Origin: Lactobacillus delbrueckii subsp. delbrueckii DSM 20074 = JCM 1012 | GTDB taxonomy: Bacteria; Bacillota; Bacilli; Lactobacillales; Lactobacillaceae | Reading direction: 5' to 3' | Length of the DNA stretch: 42,742 nucleotides | NCBI RefSeq assembly: GCF_001433875.1 | Contig: NZ_AZCR01000003.1 | Coordinates: 33,034 to 75,775 of the forward strand | Shown here: positions 9,662 to 19,136 of the stretch, in pieces | Position numbering within the stretch: the stretch's first letter is position 1 | Layout of the letters: each line of letters begins with the position of its first letter | The notes under the pieces: model-generated | Seen by the model: only the letters and a program-made list of their open reading frames with translations | The model's database searches: none | Told to the model about the DNA's origin: nothing | Translations under genes and position numbers: made by a program

Positions 9662-10678
9662 TTAAATTCTGATTTCCGGTCCCATCTGCCGGCTCATCAT
9701 CAGCTTGATCTCATCGTCGATCTTGGCCTCCTCATAGAGGACCTTGTAGATGGAAGCTGAAATCGGCATGTCCAAAGAATACTTGTCGCAGATTTCGTAC
9801 ACGGCCTTGACGGTCGTGGCCCCTTCAACAACCTGGCCCATGTTGGCCAAGACTTCGTCCAGGGGCTTGCCCTGGCCCAGCTGGTAGCCGCAGCGCCAGT
9901 TCCGGGAGTTGACTGAGGTACAAGTAACGATTAAGTCGCCGATCCCGGACAGGCCACTGAAGGTCCAAGGCTGGCCGCCAAAGGCCACGCCCAGGCGGGT
10001 GATTTCCGCCAGGCCCCGGGTCATCAAGGCTGCCTTGGCATTGTCCCCGTAGCCCAGGCCCGCCAGGATCCCAGCCGCGATGGCGATGACGTTTTTAACA
10101 GCCCCGCCGACCTGGACCCCGATTGGGTCGTTGCTGGTGTAGAAGCGGACATAGTCATTTGAAAAAATCTTCTGCATCTTGGCCGCGTTGTCCAGACTGG
10201 TTGAAGCCAGGGTAATGGCCGTCAGGTCCTTTTGGGCGGTATTTTCCGCGTGGCTGGGACCGGACAGTACGATCATCTTGTCAAATCCGTCCGGGTAGAT
10301 TTCGTCTTTAAAAATCTGCAAAACCAGCTTTTTAGTCCCCGGTTCAATCCCCTTGGTGGCCGAAACCAGGTAAGGCTGGCGGCCATTTTCGTCCAAGACC
10401 TGCCGGACCGCTTTAGCCACTGACCGGATCGCGCTGGTCGGCACGGCGAACAGGATAACGTCACAGTCTTTCAGAACCTGCCCCATGTCGGTACTGGCCC
10501 AAACGCTGGGGTTCAAGGTCCAGTCCTTCATGTAGTGCAGGTTAGTGTGATCTTGGTTGATCTCATCAGCAATAACTTGCCGGTGGGCGTAAAGGGCCAC
10601 CTCGTGGCCGTTGTCAGCTAGCATGGAGGCCAGGACTGACCCCCAGGAACCGGCGCCTAAAACGGAAATTTTTGCCAT
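9662..10678 (-). CDS. gpsA: Glycerol-3-phosphate dehydrogenase [NAD(P)+]
   Basis: GpsA reduces dihydroxyacetone phosphate to sn-glycerol-3-phosphate, the backbone for phospholipids and lipoteichoic acid. It has 338 residues, typical length. The dinucleotide-binding site is GAGSWG (8-13). The catalytic Lys is in GGAVKN (K195), and VSATKGIEPGT (106-116) is a conserved substrate-side loop. The ATG has GAGAGG upstream and lies 5 bases after the lgt stop, so gpsA is cotranscribed with hprK and lgt. Confidence 0.97.
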   Translation of the reverse strand: MAKISVLGAGSWGSVLASMLADNGHEVALYAHRQVIADEINQDHTNLHYMKDWTLNPSVWASTDMGQVLKDCDVILFAVPTSAIRSVAKAVRQVLDENGRQPYLVSATKGIEPGTKKLVLQIFKDEIYPDGFDKMIVLSGPSHAENTAQKDLTAITLASTSLDNAAKMQKIFSNDYVRFYTSNDPIGVQVGGAVKNVIAIAAGILAGLGYGDNAKAALMTRGLAEITRLGVAFGGQPWTFSGLSGIGDLIVTCTSVNSRNWRCGYQLGQGKPLDEVLANMGQVVEGATTVKAVYEICDKYSLDMPISASIYKVLYEEAKIDDEIKLMMSRQMGPEIRI

Positions 10679-10683
10679 TTTTT

Positions 10684-11517
10684 CTACCTCTCGTATGGAT
10701 ATTTTAAACCGCTTCCTTCAAGATACCACTTTGGCTTGACTTTGACACGCCGGTAGACAAATAAAATAACCACAGCGATTAAAAGCAGGAGGCTGAGGGC
10801 CTGGGAAACCCGGATGACGCCAAAGATATAGAGGCTGTCCGTCCGCATCCCTTCCACGAAAAAGCGGACCACGGAGTACCAGGCCAGGTAAAGCATGAAG
10901 ACTTCCCCCTGCCTAAAAAGATGCTTCTTGTGGCGCAGGGAGAGGATGATGATCAGACCGATCAGGTTAAAGAAAGATTCATACAAAAAAGTTGGCTTGT
11001 AGTAGCTGCCATTAATGTACATCTGGTCGATGATGAACTGGGGCAAGTGGAGGTTTTGCAGATACTGCAGGCTGCACTTGGCCCCGTGGGCCTCCTGGTT
11101 CATAAAATTGCCCCACCGGCCCAGGACCTGGGCCGCCATCACGCCCGGCGCCACGATGTCCAGGACTAGAAATGGCGACAAGAAGCGCCGGTAGCAGAAG
11201 ACCAAAAGGACGATCGCCCCGGCGATCAAGCCCCCGTAAATGGCAATCCCCCCGTTCCAGATGGCGATAATTTCATCCGGGTGCTGGGAGAAGTAGCCCC
11301 ATTCAAAAATGACATAGTAGATCCGAGCCCCGATAAAGCCGATCGGCACGCCCCACAAGAGCAAGTCGATGAAGTCATCGCTCATGATCTGCCGCCTTTG
11401 CCCTTCTCTGATCGACATGAAGGTAGCCAGCAGGATCCCGCAGGCGATGATGATTCCGTACCAGCGGACGTGAATGTCCCCGATACTGAAGGCGATTGGA
11501 TTCAGTGCTAAAGTCAT
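10684..11517 (-). CDS. lgt: Prolipoprotein diacylglyceryl transferase
   Basis: Lgt transfers diacylglycerol from phosphatidylglycerol to the lipobox Cys of lipoproteins at the membrane. It has 277 residues with about seven hydrophobic segments. The family signature GRWGNFMNQEAHG is at 133-145, and the IYGGLIAG loop is near 93-100. The start overlaps the hprK stop as TAATG. Its substrate lipid pathway links it to gpsA (next) and pgsA (elsewhere in the window). hprK-lgt-gpsA-trxB is a well-conserved lactobacillus order. Confidence 0.97.
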   Translation of the reverse strand: MTLALNPIAFSIGDIHVRWYGIIIACGILLATFMSIREGQRRQIMSDDFIDLLLWGVPIGFIGARIYYVIFEWGYFSQHPDEIIAIWNGGIAIYGGLIAGAIVLLVFCYRRFLSPFLVLDIVAPGVMAAQVLGRWGNFMNQEAHGAKCSLQYLQNLHLPQFIIDQMYINGSYYKPTFLYESFFNLIGLIIILSLRHKKHLFRQGEVFMLYLAWYSVVRFFVEGMRTDSLYIFGVIRVSQALSLLLLIAVVILFVYRRVKVKPKWYLEGSGLKYPYER

Positions 11518-12476
11518 TAGTCTGCTTTACCCCCTTTTTCTTCCTCGCTGTTTTCCGCGATCAGGCTGGTCAGGTTTTCATCAAAAGTCTTGGCCGCGTC
11601 AAAGCCCATGGCCTTGGCTCTGAAGTTCATGACGGCCACTTCCACGATGTTTTCCATGTTCCGGCCGACCTTGACCGGAATAGTGACCTGGGGAACCGCG
11701 ATCCCGCAGATAATCCGGGTGTTTTCCTGAAAGCCCAGGCGGTCATAGTTGGCCTTGGAGTCCCAGTTGGTCAAGTTGATAACCAGGGAGATCTCGGTTT
11801 CCTCCTTGATGGCCCCAATCCCGAAGAGCTTGAGGACGTCAATGATCCCGATCCCCCGGATTTCCATCAAGTGCTTCAAAATACGGGGAGCTTCCCCGAC
11901 CACGGTCTCGTGGTCTCTTTGGTAGACATCCACCCGGTCGTCAGCGATCAAGCGGTGACCGTGCTGCACCAGGGCCAGGGCGGTTTCGGACTTGCCGACC
12001 CCGGATTCCCCGGTCAAGAGGACCCCCATCCCGAAAACTTCGACCAGGACCCCGTGAACGCTGCTTCTTTCCGCCAGCTTGACGGCCAGGTACTGGGTGA
12101 TCATGCTCATCAAGTAGGTCGTGGCGTCATTGGAAATCAAGATCGGGGTCCCGGCTGCTTCTGCCGCTTCTTTAAGTTCAACCGGCACCGGCAGGTTGCG
12201 GGAAACCAGCAGGCAGGGAGTTTCTTTCTGGCAGATTTTTTCAAAAACTTTCCGGCGCAGGTCGTGGTCCAGCCGGGCAGCGTAGGAAATTTCCGTTCTG
12301 CCCAGAAGCTGGACCCGGTCAGCCGGGTAAAAGTCAAAGTAGCCGCTCAATTCCAGTCCCGGCCGGTAAACGTCGGAAACCGTAATCTTCTTGCCAGACA
12401 CGCATTCCTGTCCCTGCAGAACCCGCAGGTTGGAATTGTCATTAATGAGCTCAGTTAGTTTTACCGTGTTCGTCAT
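11517..12476 (-). CDS. hprK: HPr kinase/phosphorylase
   Basis: HprK phosphorylates Ser46 of HPr in response to glycolytic intermediates and removes it under phosphate excess. HPr-Ser-P is the CcpA co-effector, so this is the sensor for carbon catabolite control. From the ATG at 12476 it has 319 residues, the usual lactobacillus length. His of HGVLVEVFG is near 141, Walker A GESGVGKS at 156-163, and the signature [10 protein letters not shown] follows. Two adjacent ATG codons occur; GAGG is 6 bases before the second, which I chose. The gene begins inside the 3' end of the upstream small membrane protein gene (26-base overlap). Confidence 0.96.
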   Translation of the reverse strand: MTNTVKLTELINDNSNLRVLQGQECVSGKKITVSDVYRPGLELSGYFDFYPADRVQLLGRTEISYAARLDHDLRRKVFEKICQKETPCLLVSRNLPVPVELKEAAEAAGTPILISNDATTYLMSMITQYLAVKLAERSSVHGVLVEVFGMGVLLTGESGVGKSETALALVQHGHRLIADDRVDVYQRDHETVVGEAPRILKHLMEIRGIGIIDVLKLFGIGAIKEETEISLVINLTNWDSKANYDRLGFQENTRIICGIAVPQVTIPVKVGRNMENIVEVAVMNFRAKAMGFDAAKTFDENLTSLIAENSEEEKGGKAD

Positions 12477-12753
12477 CATGTACCTCACTATCATCAACAT
12501 CTCGCACTGTCACATCTTGCGCCTGTTTCCGCGGCCGCTCCGGATCTGTCTGGCCTGGCTTGAACCTGTCGGGCTCCGGCCAGCTGGGCAGCTTGTATTT
12601 CTTCCGCCAGTAAAAGCGATAGTAGAGCCATAATAGCAAAATTACGACCAGGCCCACCGGCAGCAAGGCAATCAAGGTCTTGAAGAAAACCGAGAGCAGG
12701 GCCAGGGCGACTACCGCCGCCAAAACCAGCAGTACTATCGTGGTAAATGACAT
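12451..12753 (-). CDS. Small two-helix membrane protein of unknown function
   Basis: A 100-residue protein with two hydrophobic helices (about 4-24 and 27-46), a basic stop-transfer patch (RFYWRKKYK), and a polar C-terminal half rich in Asp, Glu, His and Pro that ends HDDEHGKTN. The arrangement suggests a membrane anchor with a cytosolic tail. The ATG has AGAGG 6 bases upstream and follows prfB by 10 bases. Its last codons overlap the start of hprK, which implies translational coupling between the two. I do not recognise the family. It may be a PspC/holin-sized membrane modulator, but nothing in the sequence proves that. Confidence 0.75.
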   Translation of the reverse strand: MSFTTIVLLVLAAVVALALLSVFFKTLIALLPVGLVVILLLWLYYRFYWRKKYKLPSWPEPDRFKPGQTDPERPRKQAQDVTVRDVDDSEVHDDEHGKTN

Positions 12754-12763
12754 ATTTTTCCTC

Positions 12764-13880
12764 TTATTCTGGATTTTCCTGGCTCAAACGCCACTGTAGG
12801 TAGGCGTAGATGAAGGGATCCAGCTTCCCGTCCATCACCCCGCCCACATCGGCGGTTTCATAGCCGGTCCGGTGGTCTTTGACCATGCTGTATGGGTGGA
12901 AGACGTAAGACCGGATCTGCGAGCCCCAGGCAATGTCCAATTGCTCACCCTTCAAGGCCGCCTTTTCCTTGCGCTTCTTCTCTTCTTCCAGGTGGAAAAG
13001 CTTGGCCCGCATTTCATTCATGGCCGTGTCCCGGTTCTGGAACTGGGACCGCTGGGCCTGGGAAGTCGTCACGATCCCGGTTGGGATGTGGGTAATCCGG
13101 ACGGCACTAGAAGTCTTGTTAATGTGCTGGCCGCCCGCCCCGGATGACCGGTAGACGTCAATTCTGAGGTCCTTAGGGTCAATGTCGATTTCAATGGAGT
13201 CATCAACTTCAGGGATAACTTCAACTGAGGCAAAAGAAGTGTGCCGTCTTTTGGCTGAGTCAAAAGGCGAAATCCGGACCAGGCGGTGAACGCCGTGTTC
13301 AGACTTCAGCAGCCCGTAGGCATTCTTGCCGGAAATCCGGACGCTGACGCTCTTTAAGCCGGCTTCATCACCTGGTTCAAAGTTGTTGACTTCAAACTTA
13401 AGGCCACGGGAGTCGCAATAGCGCTGGTACATCCGGAGCAGCATGTTCCCCCAGTCCATGGCTTCAGTGCCGCCGGCCCCCGGGTGGATTTCCATCAAGG
13501 CGTTATGGTCATCATACTCGCCCGACAAGAGCAGGTTCAATTCATACTGGTGGAACTCTTCCTGCAGCTTGGCCAGCTGGTCTTCGGTGTCCTTTTGCAG
13601 GTCCGCGTCTGCTTCCAGGCGCAGCAATTCCAGGGCCGTTTCTTCATCGGTCAGGTCTTTTTCCAGAGCCAGGAAGGAGTCCCGCTTTTCCTTGAGCAGG
13701 TTGGTCTCACTGATCAATTTCTGGGCCTTTTCCTGATTGTCCCAAAAGCCCGGTTCCGCCATCTTGGCTTCGTTGATTTCAATGCTTTCGCTGATATTAT
13801 CGAAGTCAAAGAGACCCCCTGAAGTGGTTAAGCCGGGTCCGCAACTCGTCTAAAGCATTTTGAATTTCATTGATTTCCAT
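12764..13880 (-). CDS. prfB: Peptide chain release factor 2, made by programmed +1 frameshift
   Basis: RF2 recognises UGA and UAA stops. The gene is in two frames. A 24-codon leader starts at ATG 13880 (AAAGGA upstream) and reads MEINEIQNALDELRTRLNHF then RGSL. It is followed by an in-frame TGA (13806-13808) within CTTTGAC. Slipping +1 continues as D-F-D-N-I-S into the long frame, giving 371 residues in total. The SPF stop-codon tripeptide is near 203 and the catalytic GGQ (GAGGQHINK) near 248. An internal AGGGGG just upstream of the slip site is the usual stimulator. RF2 level is therefore autoregulated: little RF2 means slow termination at UGA and more frameshifting. An annotation starting at 13762 would miss the N-terminus. 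Confidence 0.97.
13805..13820 (-). promoter_or_regulatory. prfB programmed frameshift site
   Basis: On the minus strand AGGGGG-TCT-CTT-TGA-C: a Shine-Dalgarno-like AGGGGG three bases before the slippery CTT and the in-frame TGA. This is the same geometry as in E. coli (AGGGGG-TAT-CTT-TGA-C). Confidence 0.93.
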
Positions 13881-13928
13881 TGTCTTTTTCCTTTGCTAAA
13901 AATACTCTTTTTGTTTACTACAATTATA

Positions 13929-13958
13929 ACCAAAAGAGGAGGCTCCCGCCCCCTCTTT
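13929..13958 (-). terminator. Probable terminator after secA
   Basis: AAAGAGGAGG (13933-13942) pairs with CCCCCTCTTT (13949-13958) with one mismatch. On the minus strand only a short TTTT follows, so termination may be partial and prfB may receive some read-through. TATAAT occurs just after it (13923-13928) and could serve as a prfB -10. Confidence 0.55.
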
Positions 13959-13967
13959 GCTGATTTA

Positions 13968-16370
13968 TTACCGACTCAAGTTGTTTCTGATCTGAGCCTT
14001 CATGAAGAGGCGAGTCACGTCAAACTCGATGTCGCTGATCATTTCTTCAAACATGTTGTAGCCGGAGTCCTGGTATTCAACCAGCGGGTTCAGCTGGCCG
14101 TAGCCCCGCAGGCCGATTGACTGCCGCAATTGGTCCATGGCGTCAATGTGGTTGGTCCAGTGTTCGTCAACCACGCGGAGGATAACCACCTTTTCAAATT
14201 CCAGCATTTGTTCCGGATCAGCCAGGGCAGCTTCCTTTTCCTGGTAGTTGTCTTCAACCAGCTGGTAAAGCTGCTGCTTAAGGGCATCTGGCGTGAAGGT
14301 CTTGAAGTCGATTTCTGAATTAACGTATTCTTCACTGGCCAGGCTGGAAACGATAAAGTCGCGCAAGGAGTCCAGGCGCCAAGTCGACCGGTCGCCTTGG
14401 GTGAACATATCCACTTGGTGGTCGATAGTCCGGTGGATCATCGGCATTAAGACACTCTTCAAGGACTGCTGCTCATCGATAACCTGCATCCGTTCCTTGT
14501 AGATGATTTCACGCTGGATCCGCATAACGTCGTCGTATTGCAGGGTCTGCTTCCGGATGTCGTAGTTGTTCCCTTCAACCCGCTTCTGGGCTGATTCAAC
14601 CTGGCGGGTGATCAGGCGGCTTTCGATAACCTTGTCGTCGTCATTGGCGGACAGGCGGTCAAGGAAGTCCTTGACCCGGTCGCCCCCGAAGCGCTTCAGC
14701 AAGTCGTCTTCCAAGGACAGGTAGAAGCGGGTGTAACCCGGGTCACCCTGTCGGCCGGACCGGCCCCGCAGCTGGTTGTCGATACGGCGAGATTCGTGTC
14801 TTTCAGTCCCGATTACAGCCAAACCGCCCAGTTCCTTGACGCCAGGCCCCAGCTTGATGTCAGTCCCACGCCCGGCCATGTTGGTGGCAATCGTAACTGC
14901 CCCTCTTTGGCCGGCATTCATGATGATGGCTGCTTCCTTGGCGTGGTTCTTGGCGTTCAAGACAGCGTGCGGGATGTGTTCCTTGTCCAGCATGTGGCTC
15001 AAGCGTTCAGAAGATTCAATGGACACCGTGCCGACCAGGATTGGCTGGCCCTTGGCGTGCCGCTCCTTGATTTCGTCAACCACGGCCTTGTACTTGGAGT
15101 CCAGGGTCGGGTAGAGCAGGTCTGGCATGTCTTGTCTGATGACTGGCCGGTTGGTCGGGATGGTGATGACTTCCATGTTGTAGATTTCACGGAATTCTTC
15201 TTCTTCAGTCTTGGCCGTACCGGTCATCCCGGACAGCTTCTGGTACATTCTGAAGTAGTTCTGGTAAGTAATCGTGGCCTGGGTCTGGGATTCTTCCTGG
15301 ATCTTGACCCCTTCCTTGGCTTCGATGGCCTGGTGCAGGCCGTCTGAGTAGCGGCGGCCTTCCATAACACGGCCGGTAAAGGAGTCAACGATCAGGACTT
15401 CACCGTCTTGGACAACGTAGTCGATGTCCTTGAGCATGATGTAGTTGGCCCGCAAGGCTTGGTCGATGTGGTGAACCAGCTTCTGGTTTTCAACGTCGTA
15501 AAGGTTCTTGAGGCCAAAGTGGTCGCAGGCCTTCTGGATCCCGGTTCTGGTCAAGGAAATAGTCTTGGTTGGCCAGTCGATCTTGTAATCGCCGTGGTCT
15601 TCATCGTCATCGGCGTCATTGTCGCTCTTGTCTTCCACCAGCTTCTTGACAAAGCGGTCAGCCCGGATGTAGTCAGCGTTGGCTTGCTCAGCTTCACCGG
15701 AAATGATCAAAGGCGTCCGCGCTTCGTCGATCAAGATGGAGTCAACTTCGTCAATGATGGCGTAGTTAAGCGGCCGCTGCACCATTTGTTCCTTGTAGAC
15801 AACCATGTTGTCCCGAAGGTAGTCAAAGCCCAGTTCAGAGTTGGTTGAGTAAGTTACGTCGCAGGCGTAAGCTTCCCGCTTTTCTTCCGGAGACATGGTG
15901 CTGACGTTCAAGCCGACCGTCAAGCCCAGCCAGCGGTAGAGCTGGCCCATTTCAGTTTCGTCACGTCTGGACAGGTATTCGTTGACAGTAACAACGTGCA
16001 CGCCCTTGCCAGACAAAGCGTTGAGGTAAACCGGCATGGTGGCCGTCAAGGTCTTACCTTCCCCGGTCATCATTTCGGCAATGTTGCCCCGGTGCAGGGC
16101 AATCCCGCCAAGGATCTGCACGTGGAATGGGTACAGGCCCAGAACCCGCTTGGAAGCTTCCCGGGATACGGCAAAGGCTTCCGGCAGCAGGTCGTCTAAG
16201 CTTTCGCCCTTTTCAATCCGGCTCCGGAATTCCGGCGTCTTGGCCTGCAATTCTTCGTCAGAGAGAGCGGCCATTTGGTCAGCGTATGACTCTACTTGGT
16301 CAGCAATTTTTTCCAAACGTTTAAGTTCTCTTTTATCAGCGTTGTATAACTTCTTTAAAATGTTTGCCAT
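13968..16370 (-). CDS. secA: Preprotein translocase ATPase SecA
   Basis: SecA drives export of Sec substrates through SecYEG. It has 800 residues. Walker A MTGEGKT is at 101-107, [13 protein letters not shown] follows, DEAD-type [21 protein letters not shown] is near 209, and the second-motor motifs MAGRGTDI and [11 protein letters not shown] are intact. The protein ends at ...[12 protein letters not shown] and has no C-terminal Cys-rich SEC-C zinc domain, unlike B. subtilis or E. coli SecA (840-900 residues). Short SecAs of this length occur in lactobacilli. The ATG has AAGGA seven bases upstream. The hpf-secA-prfB order is typical of the group. Confidence 0.98.
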   Translation of the reverse strand: MANILKKLYNADKRELKRLEKIADQVESYADQMAALSDEELQAKTPEFRSRIEKGESLDDLLPEAFAVSREASKRVLGLYPFHVQILGGIALHRGNIAEMMTGEGKTLTATMPVYLNALSGKGVHVVTVNEYLSRRDETEMGQLYRWLGLTVGLNVSTMSPEEKREAYACDVTYSTNSELGFDYLRDNMVVYKEQMVQRPLNYAIIDEVDSILIDEARTPLIISGEAEQANADYIRADRFVKKLVEDKSDNDADDDEDHGDYKIDWPTKTISLTRTGIQKACDHFGLKNLYDVENQKLVHHIDQALRANYIMLKDIDYVVQDGEVLIVDSFTGRVMEGRRYSDGLHQAIEAKEGVKIQEESQTQATITYQNYFRMYQKLSGMTGTAKTEEEEFREIYNMEVITIPTNRPVIRQDMPDLLYPTLDSKYKAVVDEIKERHAKGQPILVGTVSIESSERLSHMLDKEHIPHAVLNAKNHAKEAAIIMNAGQRGAVTIATNMAGRGTDIKLGPGVKELGGLAVIGTERHESRRIDNQLRGRSGRQGDPGYTRFYLSLEDDLLKRFGGDRVKDFLDRLSANDDDKVIESRLITRQVESAQKRVEGNNYDIRKQTLQYDDVMRIQREIIYKERMQVIDEQQSLKSVLMPMIHRTIDHQVDMFTQGDRSTWRLDSLRDFIVSSLASEEYVNSEIDFKTFTPDALKQQLYQLVEDNYQEKEAALADPEQMLEFEKVVILRVVDEHWTNHIDAMDQLRQSIGLRGYGQLNPLVEYQDSGYNMFEEMISDIEFDVTRLFMKAQIRNNLSR

Positions 16371-16460
16371 CTAATCGTCCTTAGTTCTGATATTTAGTCT
16401 AAAATCACAGAATAATTTTAACATGTAAATGCCAAAAATTAAAATAATCTACAAAAATAA

Positions 16461-16488
16461 GCAGGGCACAATAATTATCGTGCCCTGC
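16461..16488 (-). terminator. Terminator of hpf
   Basis: GCAGGGCAC pairs perfectly with GTGCCCTGC around a 10-base AT loop. On the minus strand TTATTTTTG follows. It separates hpf from secA. Confidence 0.85.
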
Positions 16489-16529
16489 CTGGCTTGCAGC
16501 CTTAGTATTCAGTTGGATAAGCGGCGAAA

Positions 16530-17087
16530 CTATTCGTTAGTTTCAATCAAGCCGTAGCTGCCGTCGTTGCGGCGATAAACCACGCTGGTGCCGTTGGTTT
16601 CAGCGTCTTGGAAGACGAAGAAGTCGTGTTCCAGCATGTCCATTTGCAAGATGGCTTCTTCTGGGTCCATTGGCTTCAAGCTAACCCGCTTGTTGCGGAC
16701 AATCTTGAACATTGGAGCCTTTTCTTCCTTCTCCTCTTCAACCGGAGCTTCTTCAGGGATGAAGAATTCTTCAACGCCCTTTTCACGGCTCTTGCGGTTG
16801 ACGCGGGTCTTGTACTTTCTGATTTGGCGTTCAAGCTTTTCGGAAACAAAGTCAATGCTGCGGTACATGTCATCCGTAGTTTCTTCAGCTCTCAAAACCA
16901 GGTATGGAAGCGGAATGGTTACTTCAACCTTAGCTGAGTGGTCACGGTATACCTTCAGATTTACATGAGCGATTACGTCCTGGCTCAGATCAAAGTACTT
17001 TTCCAACTTGGTCAAGCGCTTTTCAACATAATCTCTCAAAGCTTCAGTGACTTCAATATTTTCGCCACGAACATTGTACTTTAACAT
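16530..17087 (-). CDS. hpf: Ribosome hibernation-promoting factor, long form
   Basis: A 185-residue long HPF (YvyD/YfiA family). The N-terminal S30AE domain (about 1-105, starting MLKYNVRGENIEVTEALRDYVEKRL) binds the ribosomal decoding region. An acidic linker (EAPVEEEKEEK) leads to a C-terminal dimerisation domain (about 125-185, IVRNKRVSLKPMDPEEAILQMDMLEHDFFVF). Long HPFs make 100S ribosome dimers alone, storing ribosomes during starvation. It is a single-gene unit with its own strong promoter, overlapped by a cre-like site, and its own terminator, so nutritional control through CcpA is plausible. Confidence 0.97.
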   Translation of the reverse strand: MLKYNVRGENIEVTEALRDYVEKRLTKLEKYFDLSQDVIAHVNLKVYRDHSAKVEVTIPLPYLVLRAEETTDDMYRSIDFVSEKLERQIRKYKTRVNRKSREKGVEEFFIPEEAPVEEEKEEKAPMFKIVRNKRVSLKPMDPEEAILQMDMLEHDFFVFQDAETNGTSVVYRRNDGSYGLIETNE

Positions 17088-17131
17088 AATAATTATCTCC
17101 TTTCACGCTTGCACGGTTTCTTTACACTCAT

Positions 17132-17161
17132 ATTATACCAAACTTGAAAGCGCTTTGTAAA
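17132..17161 (-). promoter_or_regulatory. hpf promoter with overlapping cre-like site
   Basis: On the minus strand, TTTACA (17156-17161), 18 bases, then TATAAT (17132-17137) and a 44-base leader. On the plus strand 17145-17158 reads TGAAAGCGCTTTGT, matching 12 of 14 positions of the CcpA cre consensus (TGNAANCGNWWWCA); only the final CA differs. Binding there would cover the -35 and spacer, as expected for repression on good carbon sources. Confidence 0.65.
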
Positions 17162-17166
17162 AATAT

Positions 17167-17853
17167 TTAGCGACTAATTGAAAAACTTTCGACCTGGCAT
17201 TTAGGAAAAGCCGTTTCAATCGCGTCGCGCGCATGGTAAAGTGTTCGGCCTGTGGTGTAAATGTCATCCAAAAGGATGATCTTACCTGTTATTGTACCCC
17301 TAAATTCCGGATTTAAAAAGAAATTTTGCTTGGCCTGCATCCTGGCTTTTTTTCCCTTTTCCCCCTGGGCCCCAGCTCCAGCCTTCTTGGCTAAAAGAGG
17401 CGTTAAGGGCAAAAGAGGGGTAAAAATTTCCCAGACCGTGTCATAGCCCCGCTTTTTCCGGTGCTCAGGGGAAGTCGGGACCGGGACGTAGTAGTCGGCC
17501 GCTAATTTTTGAACAGCAGGGGCGGCCAATTCCTGCAAAACTTGGCAGAGCAGGTAGTCCCCGTAGCGCTTGTAGCGGACCATCAGGTCATGAAAGGCCT
17601 GGTTGTAGCAGTAGACGGCCTGGTTGTGCAAAAAATTCCCCTGGTAGATCCGCCGCCACTTCTGGCAGTCCTGGCAAATTTCCCCGCTATCCTGCTGGCG
17701 GCCGCACTGGGGGCAAAAGGCGGGGCCGATCTGCGCAAACTGCTGGCGGCAGGATGGACACAGGCAGGAAGTCTTGCTTTTGCCCGGTAAAAGCAGGCGC
17801 CTCATGTCCAAATCTCCGGTAAAAGGCTGGTCGCAAAAAAGGCAAAGACTCAT
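17167..17853 (-). CDS. comFC: ComFC, competence-associated phosphoribosyltransferase-like protein
   Basis: ComFC (ComF/GntX family), 228 residues. N-terminal zinc-binding Cys pairs are visible: CLFC, CLCPSC, CPQC and CQDC. The C-terminal type I phosphoribosyltransferase core has IILLDDIYTTGRTL near 195-208, the PRPP loop. It is needed for uptake of single-stranded DNA in transformable Gram-positives, acting with the ComFA ATPase. Its ATG overlaps the comFA TGA in ATGA (17850-17853), a tight coupling typical of this pair. No frame damage is seen. Confidence 0.94.
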   Translation of the reverse strand: MSLCLFCDQPFTGDLDMRRLLLPGKSKTSCLCPSCRQQFAQIGPAFCPQCGRQQDSGEICQDCQKWRRIYQGNFLHNQAVYCYNQAFHDLMVRYKRYGDYLLCQVLQELAAPAVQKLAADYYVPVPTSPEHRKKRGYDTVWEIFTPLLPLTPLLAKKAGAGAQGEKGKKARMQAKQNFFLNPEFRGTITGKIILLDDIYTTGRTLYHARDAIETAFPKCQVESFSISR

Positions 17854-19127
17854 ACCCGGTTCATCTCCTTGATCTGCTTGACCGCGCTTCTGATCTGCCG
17901 GCTGTAGCGCCGGTAGCCAAAAAGCACCAGCCCGTCCGGATCCTGCTTGTCTCTGCCCACCCGGCCGGCAATCTGGACCAGGCTGGCAGCGGAATAAATC
18001 TCATCATCAGCGGCCACGATGATCACCCAGACATGCTTAAAGGTCACCCCCCGCTCCAAGATTGTGGTCGTCAAAAGCAGGTCCAGGTCGCCTTTGCGGA
18101 ATTTTTCCACCTTCTCCAGCCGGTCCGGGTCCTGGGCATAGACAGTTGCCAGGCGCAAGTCGGGCAGGAGCCTTTTGACAGCGGCAAAATACTGGGGCAT
18201 CTGGGCAATTCTGGGCAAAAAGACCAGGAGGGGGTGGCCGCTTTTAGCCGCCATTTTGATCCGCCGGGCTAATTTCGGATGCAGGCGGCCCTTGGTCAAA
18301 AAAGGCTTGACGTACAGGTCCAGCCGGGGCACAGGCAAGGTATAGCCGTGAAAGCGGCGGTTGAGCCTAACGATGGCCAGTTTCCCCTGCCTGGCCGCTT
18401 TTAGCAGGTCCTCAGGCGGGGTGGCCGTCAAAAAGACCCGGCTGCCCGTTTTTTTAACAGCATTGCCTGCGGCAAAATGCAACTGGGGATTGCCGGCATA
18501 TGGAAAGGAGTCGATCTCATCGATGATCAAAAGGTCAAAGGCCTGGTAGTACTTCAGCAGCTGGTGGGTCGTACAGATAACCAGCTGCTCATTGGCCGCT
18601 TCCTTTTCCTCCCGGCCATGGTACTTGCCGATCTCCACCTCCCCGAAGGCTGCTACTAGGCGGGGGTAAAGCTCATTGACCACGTCGATTCTGGGCGTGG
18701 CAATGGCTACCCGGCAGCCGCGGCTGAAAGCCTCAGCCAATAAGGGGAAAATCATCTCCGTCTTACCCGCCCCGGTCACGGCCTCAACCAGGCAGTCCTC
18801 TTTAGCGGCAAATTTCTCCAATAAAAAGCGGCTCACACCCTCCTGCCGCTCTTGCAGCTGCCCTGTCCAGGTCATCCCCGCTCTGGCCGGGTAATGACTG
18901 CCAGCCGTCTGGCGGACCAAAAGCTTGCCCTCATCCAGCCGGCCCAGGCCCACGCAAGCACGGCAATACAAAAAGCCCGACGGCAGGCGGGCCCAGCATG
19001 AGCTGCCGCAGCGCTGGCAGATGCCATTTTCGATGGCGGGAATTGTCGTCTGCCCCTCTTTTATGCTATTATCCACTTTGTCAACCAGCCATTGGCGGCC
19101 GGTCAGAGATTCTTTTTCTTCTGTCAT
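17850..19127 (-). CDS. comFA: ComFA, DEAD-box type ATPase of DNA uptake
   Basis: ComFA helps pull transforming single-stranded DNA through the ComEC channel. It has 425 residues from the ATG at 19127, which has GGAGG 8 bases upstream; the longer frame begins with a GTG inside this site. It carries an N-terminal four-Cys zinc finger (CQRCGSSC...YCRAC, about 38-65), Walker A AVTGAGKTE near 118, Walker B DEIDS, motif III TATPP, and motif VI QIAGRVGRD near the C-terminus. All helicase motifs look functional. A promoter-like block at 19137-19174 is nearly identical to one before coiA. Confidence 0.95.
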   Translation of the reverse strand: MTEEKESLTGRQWLVDKVDNSIKEGQTTIPAIENGICQRCGSSCWARLPSGFLYCRACVGLGRLDEGKLLVRQTAGSHYPARAGMTWTGQLQERQEGVSRFLLEKFAAKEDCLVEAVTGAGKTEMIFPLLAEAFSRGCRVAIATPRIDVVNELYPRLVAAFGEVEIGKYHGREEKEAANEQLVICTTHQLLKYYQAFDLLIIDEIDSFPYAGNPQLHFAAGNAVKKTGSRVFLTATPPEDLLKAARQGKLAIVRLNRRFHGYTLPVPRLDLYVKPFLTKGRLHPKLARRIKMAAKSGHPLLVFLPRIAQMPQYFAAVKRLLPDLRLATVYAQDPDRLEKVEKFRKGDLDLLLTTTILERGVTFKHVWVIIVAADDEIYSAASLVQIAGRVGRDKQDPDGLVLFGYRRYSRQIRSAVKQIKEMNRV

Positions 19128-19136
19128 TTTTTTTGC

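Noticed and set aside
13762-13880. Separate short gene before prfB
   Set aside because: The 24-codon frame is the RF2 N-terminus joined by programmed frameshifting.
14796-15347. Long plus-strand frames opposite secA
   Set aside because: Explained by high G/C third positions of secA; the translated product is a shadow with no domain pattern.
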